This document shows positions 36,235-44,405 of a DNA stretch of 64,000 bases, piece by piece. The stretch's first letter is position 1, and each line of letters begins with the position of its first letter. The DNA is taken from assembly GCA_050331455.1 (NCBI GenBank), contig JBHJGV010000005.1:1-64000 (forward strand). Reading direction: 5' to 3'. The position numbers and the translations under genes are program-made. Source of the stretch: CAYUYV01 sp050331455 (GTDB lineage Bacteria; Pseudomonadota; Alphaproteobacteria; JAJFIK01). Under the pieces are notes generated by a model. The model saw only the letters and a program-made list of their open reading frames with translations. It was not told the DNA's origin and did not search any database.

Positions 36235-36360
36235 GGGTGTTTTGATCCGCACGGGATGGCTCTTGGTCCGTCAGGAGGCCAATTGTTGGGTGGGAAGCAA
36301 GTGATGGGTCGAGACCCGCGAGATAAATAATCTTTTTACAGATAAAAAAGGACTGAGGGC

Positions 36361-37341
36361 ATGATCACCCACCCCCTTCCCGGCCGTTTCGTCTATTTCG
36401 AGCCCAATGGCGTCATGCTCCGGGCAAGGATCGCCGGGGACGGACCTCCGGTGATTTTCGTCCACGGCTTTCCGGAGTCCTGGTATTCCTGGCGCCACCA
36501 GATCGGGCCCGTCGCACAGGCTGGCTTCACGGCCGTGGCCATTGATGTGCGCGGCTACGGGGACAGCGCCAAACCCTTCGCTGTCGAAGACTACGACATG
36601 GAAAGCCTGACCGGGGACGTGGCGGGTCTTGTGGATGCCCTGGGCCGGGGACCGGCCATCCTGGTGGGCCATGACTGGGGCGCGCCGATCGTGTGGAATA
36701 CGGCCCTCGTCCATGACGACCGGATCCGCGCCGTGGCCGGACTGTCCGTGCCCTATACCGGCGTTCCGTCTGCCCCTTTTATCGATGTGGTGCGGGAGAT
36801 CTTCACCAAGAACGGGCGGTTTTTCTACCAGGTCTATTTCCAGGACGAGGGCTTGGCGGAAGCCGAACTGGAGACCGATGTGGAAGCCTCTTTGCGCAAA
36901 TTCTATTACGCGATCAGCGGCGATGCGCCGGAGGGGGCATGGCCTGCGGACAAGCCCCATGGCGCGGGCCTGCTCGACCGGCTGCCCGATCCCGACCCCT
37001 TCCCTGCCTGGCTGACGGCCGAAGACCTCGCCTATTACACGGGCGAATTCCGCCGGTCGGGTTTCCGGGGGCCGCTCAACCGCTACCGCAACCACGAGCG
37101 GGACTTCGCGTGGTTGCAGTCCTTCCGGGAGCGGACCATCGATCAGCCCTCCCTGTTCATCGGCGGCACAAAGGATCTGGTGCTGAAAATGATCCCCGGA
37201 TCGGACATGGTAGCGGCTATGGCACCCCATTTGAGCGACCTGCGCGGCGCCACTCTTCTTGAAGGCTGTGGGCACTGGACCCAGCAGGAGCGGCCCGAAG
37301 AGGTCACCCGCCTCCTGCTGTCCTGGCTCGACGGTTTATAA
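36361..37341 (+). CDS. Alpha/beta hydrolase, epoxide hydrolase-like
   Basis: A 326-residue protein with the epoxide-hydrolase signature: oxyanion motif HGFPESWYSWRHQ, VAIDVRGYGDSAKP, the nucleophile elbow VGHDWGAPIVW with Asp as nucleophile, a cap domain with tyrosines, and a C-terminal His in LEGCGHWTQQE. An Asp nucleophile fits soluble epoxide hydrolases or haloalkane/fluoroacetate dehalogenases; the PESW motif favours the former. The ATG follows AAGGACTGAGGG, after an AT-rich leader. The acyl-CoA ligase 107 bases downstream suggests a role in degrading an oxygenated lipid or aromatic. Confidence 0.88.
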   Translation: MITHPLPGRFVYFEPNGVMLRARIAGDGPPVIFVHGFPESWYSWRHQIGPVAQAGFTAVAIDVRGYGDSAKPFAVEDYDMESLTGDVAGLVDALGRGPAILVGHDWGAPIVWNTALVHDDRIRAVAGLSVPYTGVPSAPFIDVVREIFTKNGRFFYQVYFQDEGLAEAELETDVEASLRKFYYAISGDAPEGAWPADKPHGAGLLDRLPDPDPFPAWLTAEDLAYYTGEFRRSGFRGPLNRYRNHERDFAWLQSFRERTIDQPSLFIGGTKDLVLKMIPGSDMVAAMAPHLSDLRGATLLEGCGHWTQQERPEEVTRLLLSWLDGL

Positions 37342-37448
37342 AGGACCCGTGCCTTGACGGGCCGCAGAACGCCTTCACAATCGGGAATAAAAAAACATGC
37401 CGAGCGCCATCGCCTGATTCATACCGCAGGAAGCCCAGGAGGAGATCC

Positions 37449-39029
37449 ATGTCCGATACACCGACCCCCGAGGCCCCGGCCCCCGACGGCCTGACCCTGC
37501 TGGCCGAGGCCATGGGGCCGAAGCTGGCCGTGATCGACGACCGGCCCGACGGCACTGTGATCCAGTGGACCTTTGCGGACCTTGAGGCAAACGCCAATCG
37601 TCTGGCCCATGTGCTGCAGAGCCACGGCGCCGGCAAGGGCACCAAGGTGATGGTCTGCGGTCAGAATTCCTGCTGGGTGGTCGCCTTCGGCCATGCCTGC
37701 CGCAAGATCGGCGCCGTTTCGGTGCCGCTCAACTACCGCCTCACGCCGGAAGAGGCGGCCTATGTGGTCGACAATTCCGACTGCGAAGTGGCCCTGGTGG
37801 ACGCGGAATTCGCGGATCTGTTTCACAAGCTGCGCCCGGACGCACCCAAATTGCGCGCCATCCTGATGTATGACGGCGAGCCGGGCCCGGACATGATCCG
37901 CGCCGCCGAGGCCCTCGATGCCGCCCCCGCGACGCCTCCCGGGCCCGCGCCGACAGACGGCGGATCCACGATGATTTACACCTCCGGCACCACGGGCAAA
38001 CCCAAGGGCGCCGTGCGCAACCGCGTGGGCGATCCGAACCTGATCGCCCAGCTGGTCGGCGAACTCGGCTACACGAACGACGACATCTATCTCACCACTG
38101 GGCCGCTCTACCATTCGGGCCCGAGCGGGATCATGGCGATCGCCCAGATGCTGTCGAACACGGTCGTGCTGCAGCGCAAATTCGACGCCGAGGACTGGTT
38201 GCGCCTCGTCGACAAATACCGGGTGACGTCGACCTTTTCGGCCCCGACACCCATCCGCCGGATCTGCCAATTGCCGGAGGACGTGGCCCGCAAATACGAT
38301 GTGAGCAGCATGCGGATCATGATCGCCAATGCGGCGCCCTGGTCCTTCGCCCTGAAGAAGCTTTATCTGGAACGGTTCCCGGCCCATTCCCTGTTCGAGA
38401 TCTACGGCTCGACGGAACTGGGGATCAATACGGTCCTGCGCCCCGAATACCAGCTTGCGAAGCCCGGCTCGTGCGGGCGGCCGGCGCCGGGGGTCGAGAT
38501 CGTCCTGTTCGATGAGGACGGCAACAAGATTACCGAACCCCACGTCCAGGGCGAGCTTTACGTGCGCAGCGCCAACACGTTCACGACCTATTACAAGGCC
38601 CAGGAGAAGTTCGAGGAGGACCGCCGGGGCGATTATCAGACCGTCGGCGACATCGCCTATTTCGATGAAGAAGGCTTCATCTTCATCTGTGACCGGAAGA
38701 AGGACATGATCATCTCCGGCGGCGTGAACATCTATCCCGCCGAGATCGAGGATGCCCTGGAGCACCATCCCGACATCATGGATGTCGCCGTGTTCGGCAT
38801 TCCGGACGAGGAATGGGGCGAAGCGATCCATGCGGTCGTGGTCATCCGGGAGGGGGCGGACCTTGCGCCCGAGGCCATCCAGGCCTTCGCCCGGGAGCAC
38901 CTGGCCGGTTACAAAGTGCCTCGCTCCATCTCCTATATCGACGAGATCCCGCGCACCGGCTCCGGTAAAACCCTGAAGCGGGACCTGCGCAAGCCCTTCT
39001 GGGACGACTACGACAAAGGGGTTGCATGA
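37449..39029 (+). CDS. AMP-binding acyl-CoA ligase
   Basis: A 526-residue class I adenylate-forming enzyme: MIYTSGTTGKPKGAVRN (P-loop-like motif), IYGSTELG (A5), GELYVRSANTFTTYYK, GDYQTVGDIAYFDEEGF, DRKKDMIISGGVNIYPAEIE and the C-terminal lysine in RTGSGKTLKRDLRK. It is a fatty-acid/aromatic-acid CoA ligase of the same class as, but clearly different from, the two paralogues at 10781 and 51765. AGGAGGAG precedes the ATG. It follows the epoxide-hydrolase-like gene on the same strand and may be co-transcribed with it. Confidence 0.92.
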   Translation: MSDTPTPEAPAPDGLTLLAEAMGPKLAVIDDRPDGTVIQWTFADLEANANRLAHVLQSHGAGKGTKVMVCGQNSCWVVAFGHACRKIGAVSVPLNYRLTPEEAAYVVDNSDCEVALVDAEFADLFHKLRPDAPKLRAILMYDGEPGPDMIRAAEALDAAPATPPGPAPTDGGSTMIYTSGTTGKPKGAVRNRVGDPNLIAQLVGELGYTNDDIYLTTGPLYHSGPSGIMAIAQMLSNTVVLQRKFDAEDWLRLVDKYRVTSTFSAPTPIRRICQLPEDVARKYDVSSMRIMIANAAPWSFALKKLYLERFPAHSLFEIYGSTELGINTVLRPEYQLAKPGSCGRPAPGVEIVLFDEDGNKITEPHVQGELYVRSANTFTTYYKAQEKFEEDRRGDYQTVGDIAYFDEEGFIFICDRKKDMIISGGVNIYPAEIEDALEHHPDIMDVAVFGIPDEEWGEAIHAVVVIREGADLAPEAIQAFAREHLAGYKVPRSISYIDEIPRTGSGKTLKRDLRKPFWDDYDKGVA

Positions 39030-39205
39030 CCAGAGGCGCGGGCGAGACACCCTGACCGGCCATGGCTTCCCGGGTCGGCCCATCGGGCCGGCCCGACCGC
39101 GGTGCGGGGAGCCCGGCCAGATCGGACGCCCCGCCAGCCCCGCCCCATTGACATTTCGATGCGCCTGAGCGAGCCAAAGGCCCGGTTACCCTTTGGGAGC
39201 GATCC

Positions 39206-40654
39206 ATGGCGCGGTATCTGTTTCTCCATCCGAACCTGCCCGGACAGTACAAGCATCTCGCACCGGCGCTGGCGGCCGATCCGAAAAACGAAGTCGTGTT
39301 CGTTACCGAAAACACGGTGAAGCGCAGCGTGGACAAGGTCCGCAAGATCACCTACGCGCTGCCAAAGGACACGGGCAAACCCCATCTTTATGCCGACGTC
39401 TTCAACACGGCCGTGGCCACGTCCCAGGTTGTCGCGCGAACCCTCCTGGATCTGAAAAAGAAAGACGGCTTCGTGCCCGATGTGGTGATCGGGCATTTGG
39501 GCTGGGGCCAGGGGCTGTACGTCAAGGACGTCTATCCCGACACCCGGGTCCTGAGCTTTTTCGAATATTATTACAATCCCGATGGCGGTTCGGCGGGCTT
39601 CCTGCCGGGCGAGGAGTTGGACGTGGGCGGCGCGGCCAAGCTGCGCAGCCGCAATGCCTCCCTGCTCATGAGCATGCGGGACGCCGATTGGGGCACGGCA
39701 CCGACGATTTTCCAATTCCGTCAGCACCCGCGCGAATTCTGGCCCAAAATGTCCCTGCTCCATGACGGAGTGGATGTGGACGCGGCCCGGCCGGGCCCCG
39801 AACGGCCCCTGACCCTCACCAAGGACGGCCCCACCCTGACGCCGGACGACGAGGTGGTGACCTTCATTTCACGGAATTTCGAGCCCTATCGGGGCTTTCC
39901 CACCTTCATGCGCGCAGCGGCGAAGCTGCAGAAAGAACGCCCCAAAGCCCATATCATTTTCGTTGGCCAGGAAGGGGTCAGCTACAGCCGCCGGACACCG
40001 GACGGCATGACCTACCGGCAGATCATGGAGGAAGAGGTGTCGCTCGATCCGGAGCGCACCCATTGGATGGGTTATCTGCCCCACAATGAAATGATCCGTG
40101 TGATGCAGCTGTCCCGGGCGCATATCTATCTGACCGTGCCCTTTGTGTTGTCCTGGTCCATGCTGGAGGCCATGGCCACGGGCTGTGTCGTGGTCGCCTC
40201 CAACACGCCGCCCGTCCTTGAAGTGATCGAGGACGGTTACAATGGTCTCACCTGCGATTTCTTCTCGCCCGAGGATGTGGTGGCCAAGATTGTCCAGGTG
40301 TTGGAAGCGCCGGACAAGATGATGGAGCTTCGCCGGGCCGCCCGCAGCACGATCATCCAGCGCTACGCCCTCGACATCACGCTGCCCTTCCATGTAGGTC
40401 TGGCCAAGGACCTGGCCGAGGGGCGCACGCCGCCGCCCACGGCGGACAAGATCCGCCAATTCAACAGGCTGCACGATCAGGATCCGGAAAATCCGCCCGC
40501 CCGCATGGACCACTGGCCCAAGGCGCCGGCGGACATGGACAATTATCTCGACATGGGCATCGTCCAGCGCCTGAAGGAGCGCCTGGATGCGGAAAAGGCG
40601 CAGGCGCCAACCGAGACCACCGCGTCAGCACAGGCACCGGTCGCCACATCCTGA
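39206..40654 (+). CDS. Glycosyltransferase, GT4-like (GT-B fold)
   Basis: A 482-residue protein. The N-terminal half resembles the GT4-N family (MARYLFLHPNLPGQYKHLAPALA, PDVVIGHLGWGQGLYVKDVYP, LSFFEYYYNPDGG). The C-terminal half is a group 1 transferase domain (FISRNFEPYRGFPTFMRAA, HWMGYLPHNEMIRVMQLSRAHIYLT, SWSMLEAMATGCVVVASNTPPVLEVIEDGYNGL with the donor-site Glu). It should transfer a nucleotide-activated sugar in glycan synthesis. The ATG at 39206 follows GGGAG and a TTGACA box (39148-39153) lies upstream. It is isolated from other polysaccharide genes, and the C-terminal 25 residues are low-complexity Ala/Thr. Confidence 0.88.
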   Translation: MARYLFLHPNLPGQYKHLAPALAADPKNEVVFVTENTVKRSVDKVRKITYALPKDTGKPHLYADVFNTAVATSQVVARTLLDLKKKDGFVPDVVIGHLGWGQGLYVKDVYPDTRVLSFFEYYYNPDGGSAGFLPGEELDVGGAAKLRSRNASLLMSMRDADWGTAPTIFQFRQHPREFWPKMSLLHDGVDVDAARPGPERPLTLTKDGPTLTPDDEVVTFISRNFEPYRGFPTFMRAAAKLQKERPKAHIIFVGQEGVSYSRRTPDGMTYRQIMEEEVSLDPERTHWMGYLPHNEMIRVMQLSRAHIYLTVPFVLSWSMLEAMATGCVVVASNTPPVLEVIEDGYNGLTCDFFSPEDVVAKIVQVLEAPDKMMELRRAARSTIIQRYALDITLPFHVGLAKDLAEGRTPPPTADKIRQFNRLHDQDPENPPARMDHWPKAPADMDNYLDMGIVQRLKERLDAEKAQAPTETTASAQAPVATS

Positions 40655-41146
40655 AGCAGCACGGCGATACTCCGTAGAGAAAGGGTTATCGGCCCTGCCC
40701 GTTTTGGTTGGTACCGGGCGCACGCTCCTCATGGCCAGCCCGAGGCCCCCTCCGGCTGTGTCACCAAGGCATAAAACACGCGCCGCTGTGCACCGGACCG
40801 GATGGGCCGGCTCCCCCCTCCTCCACCCGGCGAAAATCGTGATCGACAAATATAGGTCGGCTCTTTGATCAGACGGAAAGCGTGATCATGCAGTGCACAA
40901 CGCGCGGGGCGTCGGTTGCGCGCTGTAAATCCTAACCTTGCCCCGTCCATGTCCTTTCCGTGTGTATGCACGCTGGCTTTTTTTGCTGCACTGCATTATG
41001 CGGCGATGGACAAAAGGTCTTGGAACCGCAAGGCAATTTCAAAAAAAATCACGTGACGACCGGAAAGTCCCGGGGTTACTTTGACCTTACGGAAAATTTG
41101 ACCATTGGACCGTTGTGGGCGGCCAAAAGGGTCATGGGAGGGTTGC
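40655..41146. other. Intergenic region upstream of the first TonB-dependent receptor
   Basis: This 492-base gap holds no convincing gene. It contains two TGCA(C/G)TGCA palindromes (40889-40897 and 40987-40995), T- and A-rich runs (about 40977-40984 and 41041-41048) and two TTGACC hexamers (41081-41086 and 41098-41103). The receptor ribosome site GGGAGGG is at the end. It reads as a promoter region with several operator-like sites. Confidence 0.6.
40889..40995. promoter_or_regulatory. Pair of TGCA(C/G)TGCA palindromes upstream of receptor 1
   Basis: TGCAGTGCA at 40889-40897 and TGCACTGCA at 40987-40995 are copies of one odd-centred palindrome, 98 bases apart. The downstream copy has the extended form GCTGCACTGCA, which recurs at 51662-51672. 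Location upstream of a receptor gene suggests a repressor or activator site. The binding protein is unknown. Confidence 0.45.
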
Positions 41147-44017
41147 ATGAAACATCTGCTTGGTGGCGTGTGCGCCGCCTCTTTGACGTTGGCCATGGGT
41201 TCGGTTCCCGTCCTCGCCCAGGATGATAAGAACGACGACGTCGAAACGATGACGGTGACGGGCTCGTTCATCGCAGGCACACCGGAAGATGCGGCGTTGC
41301 CGGTGGACGTGATCGGCCGGGGCGAACTCGACGAAATCGGCGCGCCGACACTGAATGAATTGCTGCGGAACATCGGCGCGGCCCAGGGCCTGATCGGGGA
41401 GACGAACCAGTTCGACACCCGCGGCGGTCAGGCCAACGAAGGCTCCACCACCATCAACCTGCGTGGTCTTGGCTCCGCCCGGACCCTGGTGCTGATCAAC
41501 GGTCAGCGTCATGTGGGATCGGACACGATCGGTGTCGATGTAAACGCCATCCCGCTTATTGCGGTCGAGCGGCTTGAACTTCTCAAGGACGGTGCCGCCG
41601 CCCTTTATGGTTCCGACGCCATCGCCGGTGTGGTGAACTTCATTACACGGAATGACTTCGAAGGTGTCGAGTTCCGTGGGAACTATCAGTTCATTGAAGG
41701 GTCCGACGGGAACGACTGGGATGTCGGCGCCATCTTCGGCCACAACGGACAGATCTTTAATCGCGACTACAACATCGTCGTCGCTGCCGAATATGCCCGC
41801 CGGGGTGAACTGACGATCACGGACCGGGATTTCGCACTGCCCACCTTCGAGGAGAACAACCAGGCCGGTTTCTCCACGATTGGTAATCCGGGCACGTTCA
41901 TTCCGTCGAATGGTTTCGCCGGCGGCCTGTTCCCGGATCCGAACTGTGACGAGTTGGGCGGACGGGATATCGGAGGCTTCTGCCGTTTCCGGTTCACCGA
42001 CTTCGACAACCTGATCGAAACAACGGAAACAATCCGTCTGTTTACGCACGGTACTGTCGATCTGGCGGCCAACCATCAGATGAGCTTTGAAGCTCTTTAC
42101 AACAAGGTGGACATTCCTGAGTGGAACACGTCGCCATCCTATCCGCCGCAGACGCTGCTTGCACCGCAGCAGCAGGTCCTGCCCGATCACCCGGGACGGA
42201 TCCGGTTCTTTGAGCAGAATCCAGGCTTCGGCGCCAATTTCGATGAGGATGAGCCGATCTTCTTCTGGGGCCGTTACACCGGTGTGGCAGGGATTTTCGG
42301 CGAGCCTGAAGAAGGCCGGCGGAAGACACTGCAATATCGCGGCGCGGTCAAGTTCACGGGTAATCTCTTCGACGGCCGCTTGAACTATGACATCGGCGGC
42401 AGCTACTCCGAACGGATCCGTGTGATCAACACCAACGACATGTCGGTGCAGAATTTCGCGTTTGCACTGCGTGGCCTTGGCGGTCCGGACTGTGTGCCGT
42501 CCGAGGGCACGCCAGGTGTTGGTCCGTGTCAGTACTTCAACCCGTTCTCCAATGCGATCGAGACCTCGGTCGTCAATGGGGTCACCAATCCGCAATTCGA
42601 TCCGTCCGTCGCGAATTCGGATGAGTTGCTCACCTGGCTGACGTCCCGGTCCCAGACGACCACCTCGAACCGGCTCGCCGTGATCGACGCCGTGTTCAGT
42701 GGCGATACGGGTTTCGAACTGCCCGGCGGCACCATCGGATTTGCCTTCGGCGGTCAGATGCGGAAGGAGTATTTCGAGGTCGAGATCAACGACGCATTCA
42801 ATCTCAACCTTAACCCCTGCCCCTTCAACGATCCGTTTGCGGTTGAAATCGGCCTGACCGAAACCCTAGACTGCGGATCCCCAACCGGCGGCTTTGCCTT
42901 CCTGGCCGGCCAGTTCCCCCAGTCGCTAGACCGGAATGTCTATGCCCTGTTCGCGGAATTGGCTCTGCCGATCACGGATAACCTCAATGTCCAGCTTGCC
43001 GCCCGCTATGAGGACTATGGTGCCGTCGGCGGCGGTTCCACCCTCGATCCGAAGCTGGCCATCCGGTACCAGGCTTTGGATTGGCTGGCCCTGCGCGGTT
43101 CCGTCTCCACCACATTCCGGGGACCGGGCCAGAGCTTCCTGCAAGGCCGGGCAACGGCCCTGGAGTTCATTCCCCAGGCCTTGGCCTTCCGGGCCCTCGA
43201 CACCATCGGCAACCCGGACCTCCAGCCGGAAACGGCCGTCACCTTGAATGTCGGCGCCCTGTTCGAACAGGAAGTCGGCGGTGTCAGCCTGCGTGCCACC
43301 CTCGACTACTGGCGTTTCGACTTCGAAGATCCGTTCCAGCTGGAACAGGGTGCCCAGATTGTCGGAGCCTATGTCAGTAATGATTGCGCCGACGGCGGTG
43401 CCGGCGTCGGAACCGAGATCTGCGACTCCCTCCGGGGTCAGATCTTCCCGACCGGTGTCAATGCGGCCTTCCTGGAGCGAATTGAACGTCAGTGGGTCAA
43501 CGGGTCCAACATCACCACCGACGGGATCGACTTCTTCGGCCAGGCTGACTTTGCCTGGAAGGACGTCGACTTCACCTTCGGGGTTCAGGGCACCTACACG
43601 ATCAGCTACGAATCCGATGACTTCACCAACCGGGACGGTCAGGTTCTCGCTCCCGGTGGTGACTTTGCCGGCTTCTTGAACGAAGGAACGCCCTTCCAGA
43701 CCATCGTCGGATTGCAAGGCAACACCTTCATCAAGGCGCGTTACGAAAACCACTTCCTGAGCTTCGTGGCCCGTTATGTGTCCGGCTATGAGGACCAGAT
43801 CGCGACCCAGCCGGAGCTTGTGAACATCGACTCCTTCACGACCTTCGACGTCTACTACACCCTTGACCTGTTTGACGGTCGCACGCGGTTCAACGTGTCT
43901 GTCTTCAACCTGACGGACGAAGATCCGCCCGCGGCGCAGCTCGACATCAACTACGATCCGTTCACCCACTCCGCCTTCGGACGGATGGTCAAGGTGGGTC
44001 TGATCCAGACGTTCTGA
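41147..44017 (+). CDS. TonB-dependent outer-membrane receptor (tandem copy 1)
   Basis: A 956-residue receptor. The signal peptide is about residues 1-24 (MKHLLGGVCAASLTLAMGS... VLAQ). A TonB-box-like VETMTVTGSF follows at the mature N terminus. The plug domain includes VIGRGELDEIGAPTLNELL, INLRGLGSARTLVLINGQRH and LLKDGAAALYGSDAIAGVVNFITR. A 22-strand barrel follows and ends in a terminal Phe. It should import a large or scarce substrate using the TonB motor. The ATG at 41147 follows GGGAGGG and begins the signal. It is a close paralogue of the next gene, with a terminator between them. The substrate is unknown; no siderophore genes are near. Confidence 0.93.
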   Translation: MKHLLGGVCAASLTLAMGSVPVLAQDDKNDDVETMTVTGSFIAGTPEDAALPVDVIGRGELDEIGAPTLNELLRNIGAAQGLIGETNQFDTRGGQANEGSTTINLRGLGSARTLVLINGQRHVGSDTIGVDVNAIPLIAVERLELLKDGAAALYGSDAIAGVVNFITRNDFEGVEFRGNYQFIEGSDGNDWDVGAIFGHNGQIFNRDYNIVVAAEYARRGELTITDRDFALPTFEENNQAGFSTIGNPGTFIPSNGFAGGLFPDPNCDELGGRDIGGFCRFRFTDFDNLIETTETIRLFTHGTVDLAANHQMSFEALYNKVDIPEWNTSPSYPPQTLLAPQQQVLPDHPGRIRFFEQNPGFGANFDEDEPIFFWGRYTGVAGIFGEPEEGRRKTLQYRGAVKFTGNLFDGRLNYDIGGSYSERIRVINTNDMSVQNFAFALRGLGGPDCVPSEGTPGVGPCQYFNPFSNAIETSVVNGVTNPQFDPSVANSDELLTWLTSRSQTTTSNRLAVIDAVFSGDTGFELPGGTIGFAFGGQMRKEYFEVEINDAFNLNLNPCPFNDPFAVEIGLTETLDCGSPTGGFAFLAGQFPQSLDRNVYALFAELALPITDNLNVQLAARYEDYGAVGGGSTLDPKLAIRYQALDWLALRGSVSTTFRGPGQSFLQGRATALEFIPQALAFRALDTIGNPDLQPETAVTLNVGALFEQEVGGVSLRATLDYWRFDFEDPFQLEQGAQIVGAYVSNDCADGGAGVGTEICDSLRGQIFPTGVNAAFLERIERQWVNGSNITTDGIDFFGQADFAWKDVDFTFGVQGTYTISYESDDFTNRDGQVLAPGGDFAGFLNEGTPFQTIVGLQGNTFIKARYENHFLSFVARYVSGYEDQIATQPELVNIDSFTTFDVYYTLDLFDGRTRFNVSVFNLTDEDPPAAQLDINYDPFTHSAFGRMVKVGLIQTF

Positions 44018-44058
44018 GGCCACGACCTCCACCGAACACTTCGGTTGAAAACGACGAC

Positions 44059-44095
44059 GAGGGCCGGTTCCGGAAGGAGCCGGCCCTCTTTCTTT
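44059..44095 (+). terminator. Intrinsic terminator of receptor 1
   Basis: GAGGGCCGGTTCC (44059-44071) pairs with GGAGCCGGCCCTC (44076-44088), with one T-G wobble, around a GGAA loop, and is followed by TTTCTTT. It lies 42 bases after the receptor 1 stop. Confidence 0.88.
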
Positions 44096-44132
44096 GATAG
44101 CCCCTCCCTATCTCGATCAACCCCAGGTATTT

Positions 44133-44141
44133 TGCACTGCA
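44133..44141. promoter_or_regulatory. TGCACTGCA palindrome upstream of receptor 2
   Basis: A copy of the palindrome seen twice before receptor 1, in the extended form TTTGCACTGCAGC. It lies 265 bases upstream of the chosen receptor 2 start, between the receptor 1 terminator and the gene. Confidence 0.45.
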
Positions 44142-44405
44142 GCGAAACACGCTAAAGCATGTAATATCGTTGGACTCCCCGATCTTTTGCCGTACGCTTA
44201 ACGACACAAAACAACAAAGGCGTCCTGAGGGAGGACCGCCATGACCAAAGCTGCAACAGCGTCGGGTCCGTCGAAATCCGTCGATTTCGGACGAAATCGT
44301 TCGGACCGACAATGGATGCGGGATGCGGCCCCGTTCGACAAAACCGCCAACAAAGCCGGTAGAGGGCATCCGAACCGCTCGCCGGCATGGTCTTGGGAGG
44401 GTTCC

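Larger units (their letters stand above)
44018..44405. other. Intergenic region between the two receptor genes
   Basis: This 388-base gap holds a strong terminator (44059-44095), one TGCACTGCA palindrome (44133-44141) and the ribosome site GGGAGGG of the second receptor. An in-frame upstream ATG exists at 44241, but it adds a non-conserved 55-residue stretch before the signal peptide, so I treat that part as leader. Confidence 0.6.

Noticed and set aside
36321..36350. AT-rich stretch before the epoxide-hydrolase-like gene as a defined promoter
   Set aside because: The composition is suggestive but no -35/-10 pair with proper spacing can be defended.
44241..44405. A 55-residue N-terminal extension for the second receptor
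   Set aside because: It would place the signal peptide inside the protein; the ATG at 44406 has the same ribosome site and signal as the first receptor.
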